Shown: positions 7,646 to 15,299, counted from the stretch's first letter. The stretch: 39,889 nt of DNA from Prevotella sp. (GCA_017965725.1 JAGCPK010000014.1:1-39889); one strand, 5' to 3'. Notes: a model not told the origin generated them from the letters alone. Program-made: numbers and translations.

Positions 7646-9140
7646 CGGTCAGTATCTGATAGAGTCGCTTCATATCTATATGACGACGGACATGATCAGC
7701 CAATTTATCGTATTGCTCCTCCTTGAAAGCCTGATAGTCGAAAGATTTATCGGCTTCTGCCAATTTATCGGTAAAAGGCTGCAACAGGAAATCAGCAAAT
7801 GACTGATTGTCGAGGATACCGTGCAGATAGGTACCCATGCACTTGTTATCAACAATGTAACCATCCTCCCGTCCGTCGGAGAGATGCAATAGAGGCCGGG
7901 GCTTCGCATCACCGAAGGGTTGTGTCTCACCCATGTGAATCTCATAACCAGTTCCGTACTCACAGGATACCTGACGAATGACTTTCTCGCCACTCATGGT
8001 CGTGGTGATGGGCAACAGACCTAATCCGGGCAGACGTTCGATGTCTCCCTCCACATGATCTGGATCACATACTTCGATACCCATCATCTGGTAACCGCCA
8101 CAGATGCCGAGGACAGTGGCTCCCTCACGGTGTGCCTTGATGATGGCCTGTGCACAGCCATTACGACGAAGTTCATAAAGATCGTGGAGGGTCGATTTGG
8201 TACCTGGCAGGATGATAATGTCGGCCTTTTGGATATCATCGACGTTGTTGGTATAGAAAAGATGCAGGCGCGGATCCTGTTCCAGAGCGTTGAAGTCGGT
8301 GTAGTTGCTGAGATGACGTAACATCACCACCGCAACATTCACTTTCCCCTGTTGCCTCTCGAATGATTTCTGAGCCAGAGCCACCGAGTCTTCTTCCTCG
8401 ATGTGGATATCCTTATAATAAGGAACGACACCCAAAACAGGCATGCCGCAGATGTCTTCCAACATCCGCCGGCCCTCGTCAAAGAGACGCATATCGCCCC
8501 TAAACTTATTGATAATGATTCCCTTGATAAGTTTTTGATCCTCTGAAGATTGTAAAGCGACACTGCCATAGACACTTGCAAAGACACCCCCACGATCAAT
8601 ATCGCCCACAAGGATGACATCAGCCTTGGCGTGACGCGCCATAGGGAGGTTCACTAAGTCTGTGTCACGGAGGTTGATTTCCGAGATGCTGCCCGCCCCT
8701 TCCATCACAATGGGATTGTATTTTACAGCCAAACGATCAAAGGCCTTGCAGACTTCCATCCTATAGTCTATTCTCTCACCTTTCACCTCATACCTCTCAC
8801 CTCTTTTTCGCCAATAATCATACGCATTCTTATTGCCAATAGGTTTACCGTTAAGCACCACCTGTGAGGTATGGTCTGATTGTGGTTTCAGCAAAAGTGG
8901 GTTCATGTCCGTATGACAGGGGATACCCGCTGCCTCAGCCTGTACCGCCTGAGCCCTACCTATCTCCAGACCTTCTGGTGTGGCGAATGAATTAAGTGCC
9001 ATGTTCTGTGCCTTGAAGGGAGCAGGATGATAGCCGTCTTGCTTAAAAATCCGACACAGGGCGGTAGCAAGGATGCTCTTGCCAACGTCGCTGCCTGTGC
9101 CAGCCAACATGATGGGATGAAGTAATTTACAATTTGACAA
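7638..9140 (-). CDS. cobQ: Cobyric acid synthase CobQ/CbiP
   Basis: This 500-residue glutamine-dependent amidotransferase amidates side chains b, d, e and g of adenosylcobyrinic acid a,c-diamide. It has the P-loop-like GTGSDVGKS, the family block PAPFKAQNMALNSFATPEG, the DRGGVFASVYGS region, and a class I glutaminase domain with Cys in VLGICGGYQMMG and His in MGTYLHGILDN. The likely start is the TTG at 9140: LHPIM is part of the conserved N-terminus in this order, the only in-frame ATG lies inside it, and the stop of cobB is just upstream. The codons around the start belong to a 7-bp repeat array (9122-9157). A second heptad array at 8774-8801 encodes RGERYEVKGER in a surface region (residues about 114-122). 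Eight bases separate it from cobB. Confidence 0.94.
   Translation of the reverse strand: MSNCKLLHPIMLAGTGSDVGKSILATALCRIFKQDGYHPAPFKAQNMALNSFATPEGLEIGRAQAVQAEAAGIPCHTDMNPLLLKPQSDHTSQVVLNGKPIGNKNAYDYWRKRGERYEVKGERIDYRMEVCKAFDRLAVKYNPIVMEGAGSISEINLRDTDLVNLPMARHAKADVILVGDIDRGGVFASVYGSVALQSSEDQKLIKGIIINKFRGDMRLFDEGRRMLEDICGMPVLGVVPYYKDIHIEEEDSVALAQKSFERQQGKVNVAVVMLRHLSNYTDFNALEQDPRLHLFYTNNVDDIQKADIIILPGTKSTLHDLYELRRNGCAQAIIKAHREGATVLGICGGYQMMGIEVCDPDHVEGDIERLPGLGLLPITTTMSGEKVIRQVSCEYGTGYEIHMGETQPFGDAKPRPLLHLSDGREDGYIVDNKCMGTYLHGILDNQSFADFLLQPFTDKLAEADKSFDYQAFKEEQYDKLADHVRRHIDMKRLYQILTDD
8774..8801. repeat. 7-bp tandem repeat (4 units, consensus TCTCACC) in cobQ
   Basis: Units TCTCACC TTTCACC TCATACC TCTCACC are contiguous and translate (minus strand) into GERYEVKGERI. 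The region falls in a stretch of CobQ where homologues vary in length. Confidence 0.82.
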
Positions 9141-9157
9141 TGTACTATTTACAATTT
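9122..9157. repeat. 7-bp tandem repeat at the cobB stop / cobQ start
   Basis: GTAATTT ACAATTT g ACAATGT ACTATTT ACAATTT: five heptads with one extra base. The array contains the TAA stop of cobB (9151-9149) and the TTG start of cobQ (9140-9138). Confidence 0.82.
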
Positions 9158-10456
9158 AGGGTTGTATAGATGCGTATAACTTGCTAAAACATTCTTGTAT
9201 CTGAACACAGGGGTATCGACAGACTCGCCCCTGGCATTATACACCTGACAGGCAGAATGTTGGAGGGGATTTGTAATCCCCGACACCATGAATTGCGTAT
9301 AATGGAACTCATGTCCCCTGTATTCTTTGCCATCGAACATAAAACGACGATAGCCCAACGAGAGTTTTCTGTCTGCCTGACGAGCAGTGATTGTATAGGG
9401 CAGCACACCACACATCGGATATGTCCCATCGTCTGACACAATCTTCTCACAAAGATACATCATCCCTCCGCACTCCGCCTGAATCTTTCCACCACGTTCC
9501 GCATAATCCTTGATGGCCTGACGACACACTTCATTAGAAACGAGTGCCCCCAAATGCTTCTCGGGATAACCTCCTGGCAGATAGAGCAAATCGATATTCT
9601 CCAGATTAGGCACCTCTGTTTCTGGATCAAAGAAAAATACGTGTTCAAATCTGTCAATGTTCTCCTGATAGAGGAACGAGAAACTTTCCGTATTGCGAGC
9701 AATGAGTGTTTTTTGTCCGCAGGGAGCGAACTCTGAGTCCGTAGGGAGCGAACTCTGAGTCCGTCCCCTACGAACTGACAGTTTGATTAGGCTTTCCCAT
9801 TCTAGATGCCTCTCTATCAATTCGGTCAGAGCCTTCGACTCTGGTAACTTAGAATAGTCGAGTCCTAGATAGCGCGAGCCTTGTTCGAGGACATTATCCT
9901 TAGGAAGATAGCCAAAACATTCTATGTCAAGGTCACTGCATACCTCCTGCAACATCTGGTAATGCCGTTCACTCCCCACCTTATTAAATATAATGCCCGC
10001 TATGTGCACATCCTTTCTAAAGTTGATGAAGCCCGAGAGCAATGGAGCCATTGAGTAAGCAGCCGACTTCGCATCCACCACCAGAACCACAGGAATATCC
10101 AGCACACGAGCAATCTCTGCAGACGAACCTCTGTCACGGTCATAACCGTCGAAGAGTCCCATCATCCCCTCTACGATACAGACATCAGCATCCTGGCCAT
10201 AATGGGCGAACAGTTCGCAAACATGTTCTGGAGCTGCCATAAACGTGTCGAGGTTAATGCTGGGTCTGCCGCATACGGCTGTATGGAATTTCGTGTCGAT
10301 ATAGTCAGGACCGCATTTGAAGGGCTGCACCTGATACCCTTTAGAAACCAACAGCGCCATCAGTCCTCGGGCAATCGTTGTCTTGCCCGAGCCACTGGTT
10401 GGCGCTGCAATAAGAAAAGCCTTCCTGTTAGTAGAACTTGAAGTATCTTCTTGCAT
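9149..10456 (-). CDS. cobB: Cobyrinic acid a,c-diamide synthase CobB/CbiA
   Basis: This 435-residue ATP- and glutamine-dependent enzyme amidates the a and c acetates of cobyrinic acid. It has the P-loop PTSGSGKTTIARGLM, the CGPDYIDTKFH block, VEGMMGLFDG, VVDAKSAAYSMAPL, and a C-terminal glutaminase domain with the Cys in IQAECGGMMYLCE and a His-bearing GHEFHYTQF. The inter-domain region (residues about 231-245) is encoded by a duplicated 22-bp unit (9721-9764) and reads GRTQSSLPTDSEFAPCG; near residue 392 a REP-like palindrome reads GITNPLQ. The only ATG start, at 10456, lies 29 bases inside the 3' end of uxaC; no later ATG precedes the P-loop. It is the first cobalamin gene of the block. Confidence 0.93.
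   Translation of the reverse strand: MQEDTSSSTNRKAFLIAAPTSGSGKTTIARGLMALLVSKGYQVQPFKCGPDYIDTKFHTAVCGRPSINLDTFMAAPEHVCELFAHYGQDADVCIVEGMMGLFDGYDRDRGSSAEIARVLDIPVVLVVDAKSAAYSMAPLLSGFINFRKDVHIAGIIFNKVGSERHYQMLQEVCSDLDIECFGYLPKDNVLEQGSRYLGLDYSKLPESKALTELIERHLEWESLIKLSVRRGRTQSSLPTDSEFAPCGQKTLIARNTESFSFLYQENIDRFEHVFFFDPETEVPNLENIDLLYLPGGYPEKHLGALVSNEVCRQAIKDYAERGGKIQAECGGMMYLCEKIVSDDGTYPMCGVLPYTITARQADRKLSLGYRRFMFDGKEYRGHEFHYTQFMVSGITNPLQHSACQVYNARGESVDTPVFRYKNVLASYTHLYNPKL
9265..9281. repeat. REP-like palindrome in cobB
   Basis: GGGGATT-tgt-AATCCCC, followed by GACACCATGA, is a second copy of the element at 2279-2299. It is translated within GITNPLQHS. Confidence 0.75.
9721..9764. repeat. 22-bp tandem duplication in cobB
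   Basis: The 22-base unit at 9721-9742, beginning AGGGAGCGAACTCTGAG, is repeated exactly at 9743-9764. A third, decayed partial unit follows, and GTAGGG (9741-9746) pairs with CCCTAC (9766-9771). The unit length is not a multiple of three, yet the frame stays open. Confidence 0.9.
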
Positions 10457-11834
10457 TATTGTAACTGATATCCTCCACCATACGACCCAGGATCTCCATG
10501 TCGCAAGGCAGCAAGCCCTTCTCTACGTCGTTACCGAGCAAGTTACAGAGGATGCGACGGAAATACTCATGACGTGGATAACTCAGGAAGGAACGGCTGT
10601 CGGTAAGCATACCCACAAAGCGCGAAAGCAGGCCTAATACCGAGAGGGCGTTCATCTGTTTGATCATGCCATCCATCTGGTCGTTGAACCACCAGCCACT
10701 ACCCAACTGTATCTTGCCAGGCTCACCGCCCTGGAAGTTGCCAAGCATCGTGGCAATCATCTCGTTGGCGCAGGGGTTCAGGGTATAGATAATGGTACGT
10801 GTGAGTTTGTCTTTCATCTCCAGTTTATTAAAGAACTTCGACATGGCTTTGGCGGTATTAAACTCACCGATACTGTCGAAGCCCGTGTCGGCACCTATCA
10901 GGTTGAACATTTTCGTGTTGTTGTCGCGGATGGCACCATAGTGGTACTGCTGTGTCCAGTCGCTGTCAGCATCCATCTCTGCCATCACCGTCAGGAAACA
11001 GTTCTTAAATTGGCGCACTTCAACTCCAGAGAGTTGTTGTCCACGCATGGCCTTCTCGAAGATGGTCTCAATCTGCGAGTCGGTATATTCCTCGTCGTAG
11101 AACTCCTCCAATCCATGGTCGGAGAGTTTACAGCCGTTGGCGTCGAAAAAGTCATGACGCTTCTGAAGCGCATCCACCATATCGGCAAAGCGGCGAATCT
11201 CCGTACCGCTGACATGCGACAACTCATCGATATAGACGGCAAACCCCGCCTTTTCGATGTTCATCGCGCGGTCAGGACGCCAGGCAGGAAGCATGATAGG
11301 ATCATCATCGGCCTTGTGCTTGGCATACTCAATGTGGTTGTGCAGATCATCGATGGGATCATCGGTTGTGCAGACACACTCCACGTTGTAGTGCTTCATC
11401 AGACCGCGGGCCGAGAACTCAGGCTTCTTCAGTTTCTCGTTGCACTCGTCAAATATCTCACGGGCCGTCTTGGGCGAGAGTAGTTTCTCAATGCCAAAAG
11501 CCGTCTTCAGTTCCAGATGCGTCCAGTGATAAAGCGGATTGCGGAAGCAATAGGTCACCGTCTCTGCCCACTTCTCAAATTTCTCCCAGTCGCTGGTGTC
11601 CTTGCCTGTGCAGTATTTCTCCTCCACCCCGTTGGTACGCATGGCGCGCCACTTGTAGTGGTCGCCGCCCAACCATAGTTCGGTGATAGACTTGAAACGA
11701 TGGTCATTAGCCACCATCTCAGGATTCAGGTGACAGTGATAGTCGATGATCGGCATCTTAGCCGCATAGTTGTGATACAGGTCCTGGGCCAACTTGGTTT
11801 CCAGAACGAAATTATCGTCGTTGAATTGCTTCAT
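10428..11834 (-). CDS. uxaC: Glucuronate isomerase UxaC
   Basis: This 468-residue cytoplasmic isomerase converts glucuronate and galacturonate to fructuronate and tagaturonate, the entry step of hexuronate breakdown. The N-terminal metal-site motif IDYHCHLNP is present, as are FKSITELWLGGDHYKWRAMR, TDDPIDDLHNH and the C-terminal SRSFLSYPRHEYFRRILCN. The start at 11834 (MKQFNDDNFVL) is chosen because an upstream extension of 33 residues would cross the promoter and is not conserved-looking. It is the first gene of the minus run that continues into the cobalamin genes, and its last 29 bases overlap the cobB start. Functionally it belongs with xylan/pectin use (compare the xylanase at 691) rather than with cobalamin. 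Confidence 0.95.
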   Translation of the reverse strand: MKQFNDDNFVLETKLAQDLYHNYAAKMPIIDYHCHLNPEMVANDHRFKSITELWLGGDHYKWRAMRTNGVEEKYCTGKDTSDWEKFEKWAETVTYCFRNPLYHWTHLELKTAFGIEKLLSPKTAREIFDECNEKLKKPEFSARGLMKHYNVECVCTTDDPIDDLHNHIEYAKHKADDDPIMLPAWRPDRAMNIEKAGFAVYIDELSHVSGTEIRRFADMVDALQKRHDFFDANGCKLSDHGLEEFYDEEYTDSQIETIFEKAMRGQQLSGVEVRQFKNCFLTVMAEMDADSDWTQQYHYGAIRDNNTKMFNLIGADTGFDSIGEFNTAKAMSKFFNKLEMKDKLTRTIIYTLNPCANEMIATMLGNFQGGEPGKIQLGSGWWFNDQMDGMIKQMNALSVLGLLSRFVGMLTDSRSFLSYPRHEYFRRILCNLLGNDVEKGLLPCDMEILGRMVEDISYNNARRYFKFY

Positions 11835-11871
11835 AATGCAGTATGTTTTAAGTTTGTTTTGAAATTCTGTG

Positions 11872-11879
11872 CAAAGATA
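11872..11879 (-). promoter_or_regulatory. -7 box of the uxaC promoter
   Basis: TATCTTTGC on the minus strand lies 37 bases before the uxaC ATG. No clear TTG is found 19-21 bases upstream. With the plus-strand box at 11903-11910 it forms an inverted repeat GCAAAGATA...TATCTTTGC, i.e. two divergent -7 elements. Confidence 0.5.
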
Positions 11880-11902
11880 GCAATAATTTCGCATAAAAAC
11901 AC

Positions 11903-11910
11903 TATCTTTG
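11903..11910 (+). promoter_or_regulatory. -7 box of the asparaginase promoter
   Basis: TATCTTTGC on the plus strand lies 30 bases before the ATG at 11941. A -33 box is not obvious. Confidence 0.5.
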
Positions 11911-11940
11911 CAACAAATTATTGACAGAAACAATTTCTTT

Positions 11941-12972
11941 ATGCAACGGAGAGTACTTCTTATCTACACTGGCGGTACCATCGGCATGAACCGCAACCCG
12001 CAGACGGGCGCTCTGGAGCCCTTCGACTTCGAACACCTGCTACAGAACGTGCCTGAACTGGAACAGTTTGACACCCGTATAGAGACATTCCAGTTTGACC
12101 CGCCCATCGACTCCAGCGACATGTCGCCTGCCCTATGGACAGACCTCAGCCACTGTATAGCCGACCACTACTGGCAATACGACGGCTTCGTGGTGCTGCA
12201 CGGCACCGACACGATGGCCTACACTGCCTCTGCCCTCTCCTACATGCTGGAGAACCTGACAAAGCCCGTCATCTTCACAGGGTCGCAACTGCCCATCGGA
12301 CAGTTACGGACGGACGGCAAGGAGAACCTCATCACCTCGATAGAGATTGCTGCCGCCTGCGACGAAGAGGGACGCGCCCTGGTGCCGGAGGTGGGCATCT
12401 ACTTCAACTCGCACCTGTTGCGAGGGAACCGTACCACGAAGCAGAGTGCAGAGGAGTTCAACGCCTTCGAGTCGTTCAACTATCCACACCTCGTGGATGC
12501 GGGGGTGAACATCACCTATCATCAGGAGCGTATCTTGAAGCCCGACTTCGCGAAACCGATGACGCCATACTTCCGCCTCGACAATAATGTCATCATCTTC
12601 TCGCTCTTCCCTGGCATCCGCGAAGACCTGATACGACATATCATCCACACACCCAACCTGAAGGCTATCGTGATGCGTACCTTCGGCTCAGGCAACGCCC
12701 CACAGAGTCCATGGCTGCTGAACGCCCTGAAAGAGGGCACGAAGAATGGCAAGGTGATTGTCAACGTCAGCCAGTGTCTGCAGGGCGCCGTCGAAATGAG
12801 CCGCTATGACTGCGGCTATCACCTGCAGGAGGCAGGTGTCATCAGCGGGCGAGACATGACGGTGGAGAGTGCCGTCACCAAACTAATGTTCCTGCAGAGT
12901 CACTACCCCGACGATCCTGACACCGTGCGCCAAATGATGCAACAGAGCATCCGAGGTGAAATGACGATATAA
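11941..12972 (+). CDS. ansA: Type I (cytoplasmic) L-asparaginase
   Basis: This 343-residue enzyme hydrolyses asparagine to aspartate and ammonia. Both catalytic threonine motifs are present: LLIYTGGTIGM near the N-terminus and VLHGTDTMAYTASALSYML around residue 90. Further family blocks are KPVIFTGSQLPIGQLRTDG and VGIYFNSHLLRGNRTTK. There is no signal peptide, which with the length fits the cytoplasmic AnsA type. The ATG at 11941 is used because the enzyme's first strand (RRVLLIYTGG) follows at once; an upstream frame extension of 11 residues would start at the promoter box. It is a single-gene unit ending at a strong hairpin (12978-13004) shared with the convergent EF-G paralogue. Confidence 0.94.
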   Translation: MQRRVLLIYTGGTIGMNRNPQTGALEPFDFEHLLQNVPELEQFDTRIETFQFDPPIDSSDMSPALWTDLSHCIADHYWQYDGFVVLHGTDTMAYTASALSYMLENLTKPVIFTGSQLPIGQLRTDGKENLITSIEIAAACDEEGRALVPEVGIYFNSHLLRGNRTTKQSAEEFNAFESFNYPHLVDAGVNITYHQERILKPDFAKPMTPYFRLDNNVIIFSLFPGIREDLIRHIIHTPNLKAIVMRTFGSGNAPQSPWLLNALKEGTKNGKVIVNVSQCLQGAVEMSRYDCGYHLQEAGVISGRDMTVESAVTKLMFLQSHYPDDPDTVRQMMQQSIRGEMTI

Positions 12973-12977
12973 AAAAA

Positions 12978-13004
12978 TAATCCCCGCCGACTTGGCGGGG
13001 ATTA
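12978..13004 (-). terminator. Intrinsic terminator between asparaginase and the EF-G paralogue
   Basis: TAATCCCCGCC-gactt-GGCGGGGATTA is a perfect 11-bp stem with a 5-base loop. On the minus strand it is followed by a T-run (TTATTTTTTTATA), so it best terminates the EF-G paralogue. It may also stop the asparaginase message, whose stop codon is 6 bases away. Confidence 0.88.
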
Positions 13005-13023
13005 ATATTGAGGGGAAGCACAA

Positions 13024-15183
13024 TTAATCTTCTTCCTTCAACTCTTCCTCGTGCTGCTTGATGAGGGCCTGCTGGATATCGTTCGGAACCAGTTCATAAG
13101 AAGAGAACTTGGTGTTGAACGAAGCACGGCCACCCGTCAGTGACGAGAGTGCAATAGAGTAACTAGCCAACTCCTTGAGAGGAATCTTAGCAGAGAGTTT
13201 CTGATAGCCAGCCTCGCTGTCCATACCCATGATGATGGCGCGACGACCCTGAAGGTCGGACATCACATCACCCATATAGTCGGCGGGCACGAGCACCTCG
13301 AGGTCGTAGATAGGCTCGAGCACCTTTGGACCAGCCTCCTTGAAGGCGGCGCTGAAGGCGTTGCGGGCTGCCAACATAAATGACAATTCATTGGAGTCAA
13401 CTGGGTGCATCTTACCGTCATAGACGATGACGCGCACGTCACGAGCATAAGAACCTGTCAACGGACCCTGTTCCATACGTTCCATGACACCCTTCAGGAT
13501 GGCAGGCATGAAACGCATATCGATAGCACCACCAACCACAGAGTTGATGAAGACGAGTTTACCGCCCCACTCCAGGTCTTTCTCTTCTTTCGACTTGATG
13601 TTCATCTTGAACTCCTGACCATTGATGGTGAACGATGTAGGATCGGGCATACCGTCCTGATATGGCTCCACAATCAGGTGCACCTCACCGAACTGACCGG
13701 CACCACCAGACTGCTTCTTATGACGATAGTCGGCACGGGCCATCTTCGTGATGGTCTCGCGATACGGGATCTTCGGCTCGAGATATTCAATCATGATCTT
13801 CTCGTTGTTCTCCATACGCCACTTCAGGGTGCGGAGGTGGAACTCGCCCTGTCCGTGAACGATAATCTGGCGCAACTCCTTCGACTGCTCAACAACCCAT
13901 GTGGGATCCTCCTGACGCATCTTGTTCAGGGCAGACATCATCTTCTCGGTCTCTGACTCATTGATGGCCTTGATGGCACGAGAGTACTTGGAGTTTGGAT
14001 AGACGATGAAGTCGAACTTATTGTCAGCATCCTTACCATTCAGAGTATTACCAGTCTTCACGTCCTTCAGTTTCACGGTACAACCGATATCGCCGGCGTT
14101 CAACTGATCGACCTGCACACGGTTGGCACCTGCACAGGCATAGAGCGTACCGATGCGCTCCTTCGAGCCACGGTCGGCATTCGTCAGGTCATCGCCACTC
14201 TTCACAGAACCACTCATCACCTTGAAGTAAGACACCTCACCGATGTGGGGTTCCACACCTGTCTTGAAGAAATAGAGCGAAGCAGGACCAGCGGTGTCGG
14301 GAGTAATATCCTTACCAGCGGTGTTCTTCACCTTCGGCATCTCGCTGACAAAAGGTACTACGTTGCCGAGGAACTCCATCAGACGACGCACACCCATATC
14401 ACGACCTGCACAGACGCAGAACACGGGGAAGATAGAACGTGTGACGAGGCCCTTGCGGATACCCTCACGCATCTCGTCCTCACTGAGGTCTTCGGTCTCG
14501 AAGAACTTCTCCATCAGAGAGTCGTCACCAGCAGCAGCAGCCTCTACGAGGGCAGCCTTCATCTCTTTGGCCTTATCCAACTGGTCGGCGGGAATCTCCT
14601 CGATAATAGGAGCACCACCCTCGGGCTTCCAAGAGTACTTCTTCATCAACAGCACGTCGATGACGCTGTTGAAGCCTGCACCTGTAGCGATAGGATATTG
14701 AACGGGTACACAGTTAGGACCATAAGTCTCCTTCAGACGGGAGAGGATCTGGTCAAAGTCGCAGTTGTCGCGATCCAACTGGTTTACCAGGAAGATGACG
14801 GGCTTCTGGAACTTCTCCGTATTACGGAAAGCATTCATCGTACCCACCTCAGGACCATACTGGCCATTAACGAGGATGACAGCCTGATCCGTCACGTTCA
14901 GGGCGGTGATGGCACCTCCCACGAAGTCGTCAGAACCCGGGCAGTCGATGATGTTCAACTTCTTGTTGTTCCACTCCACATGAAAGACGGTAGAGAAGAC
15001 TGAATAGCCATACTCCTGCTCCACGGGGAAGTAGTCGCTCACGGTATTCTTCTGCTCAACAGTACCGCGACGCTTGATAATACCTGCTTCGAAAAGCATT
15101 GCCTCGGCAAGAGTGGTCTTGCCGCTACCCGCACTGCCAATGAGTGCGATGTTTTTGATTTCGTTTGTCTGATAAATCTTCAT
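13024..15183 (-). CDS. EF-G paralogue (FusA2/EF-G2 type) with altered GTPase motifs
   Basis: This 719-residue protein has the full EF-G layout: G domain, domain II (about 300-400), and domains III-V including YRETITKMARADYRHKKQSGG and the C-terminal GRRAIIMGMD segment. The P-loop is GSAGSGKTT (16-24) rather than the translation-factor type AHxDAGKTT. The G3 motif is DCPGSDDF (80-87) where EF-G has DTPGHVDF, so the catalytic His is Ser84. Switch I has EYGYSVFS where EF-G has ERGITITS, and G4 is NQLD (134-137) instead of NKMD. This matches the Bacteroides EF-G2 class reported to support translation without GTPase activity and to matter for gut colonisation; that link is by family knowledge. It is monocistronic, with its own promoter and terminator. 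The canonical EF-G must be elsewhere. Confidence 0.92.
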   Translation of the reverse strand: MKIYQTNEIKNIALIGSAGSGKTTLAEAMLFEAGIIKRRGTVEQKNTVSDYFPVEQEYGYSVFSTVFHVEWNNKKLNIIDCPGSDDFVGGAITALNVTDQAVILVNGQYGPEVGTMNAFRNTEKFQKPVIFLVNQLDRDNCDFDQILSRLKETYGPNCVPVQYPIATGAGFNSVIDVLLMKKYSWKPEGGAPIIEEIPADQLDKAKEMKAALVEAAAAGDDSLMEKFFETEDLSEDEMREGIRKGLVTRSIFPVFCVCAGRDMGVRRLMEFLGNVVPFVSEMPKVKNTAGKDITPDTAGPASLYFFKTGVEPHIGEVSYFKVMSGSVKSGDDLTNADRGSKERIGTLYACAGANRVQVDQLNAGDIGCTVKLKDVKTGNTLNGKDADNKFDFIVYPNSKYSRAIKAINESETEKMMSALNKMRQEDPTWVVEQSKELRQIIVHGQGEFHLRTLKWRMENNEKIMIEYLEPKIPYRETITKMARADYRHKKQSGGAGQFGEVHLIVEPYQDGMPDPTSFTINGQEFKMNIKSKEEKDLEWGGKLVFINSVVGGAIDMRFMPAILKGVMERMEQGPLTGSYARDVRVIVYDGKMHPVDSNELSFMLAARNAFSAAFKEAGPKVLEPIYDLEVLVPADYMGDVMSDLQGRRAIIMGMDSEAGYQKLSAKIPLKELASYSIALSSLTGGRASFNTKFSSYELVPNDIQQALIKQHEEELKEED

Positions 15184-15222
15184 ATCTGTTGTATTTTAGG
15201 TAAATGATTCGTTTCGAGTGCG

Positions 15223-15254
15223 CTAAATTAGACATTTTTTCAGAAAACACCAAA
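15223..15254 (-). promoter_or_regulatory. Putative promoter of the EF-G paralogue
   Basis: On the minus strand TTTG (15254-15251), 20 bases and TAATTTAG (15230-15223) fit the consensus with one mismatch in the -7 box. It leaves a leader of about 35 bases. Confidence 0.5.
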
Positions 15255-15283
15255 GATTTCATTTATTAATTAAAATTAATTAG

Positions 15284-15291
15284 TACTTTTG
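15284..15291 (+). promoter_or_regulatory. -7 box of the hemW promoter
   Basis: TACTTTTGC precedes the hemW ATG with only 8 bases between box and start codon, implying a very short leader. No good -33 box is seen in the AT-rich upstream sequence. Confidence 0.45.
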
Positions 15292-15299
15292 CAAAGATT

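Noticed and set aside
4563..9157. CRISPR array in the cobalamin block
   Set aside because: Repeats are 7 bp, contiguous and coding, with no unique spacers.
10388..10410. GCCACTGG-like match to part of a cobalamin riboswitch near cobB
   Set aside because: It lies on the strand opposite to cobB and falls in the codons of the CobB P-loop; no other riboswitch parts are near.
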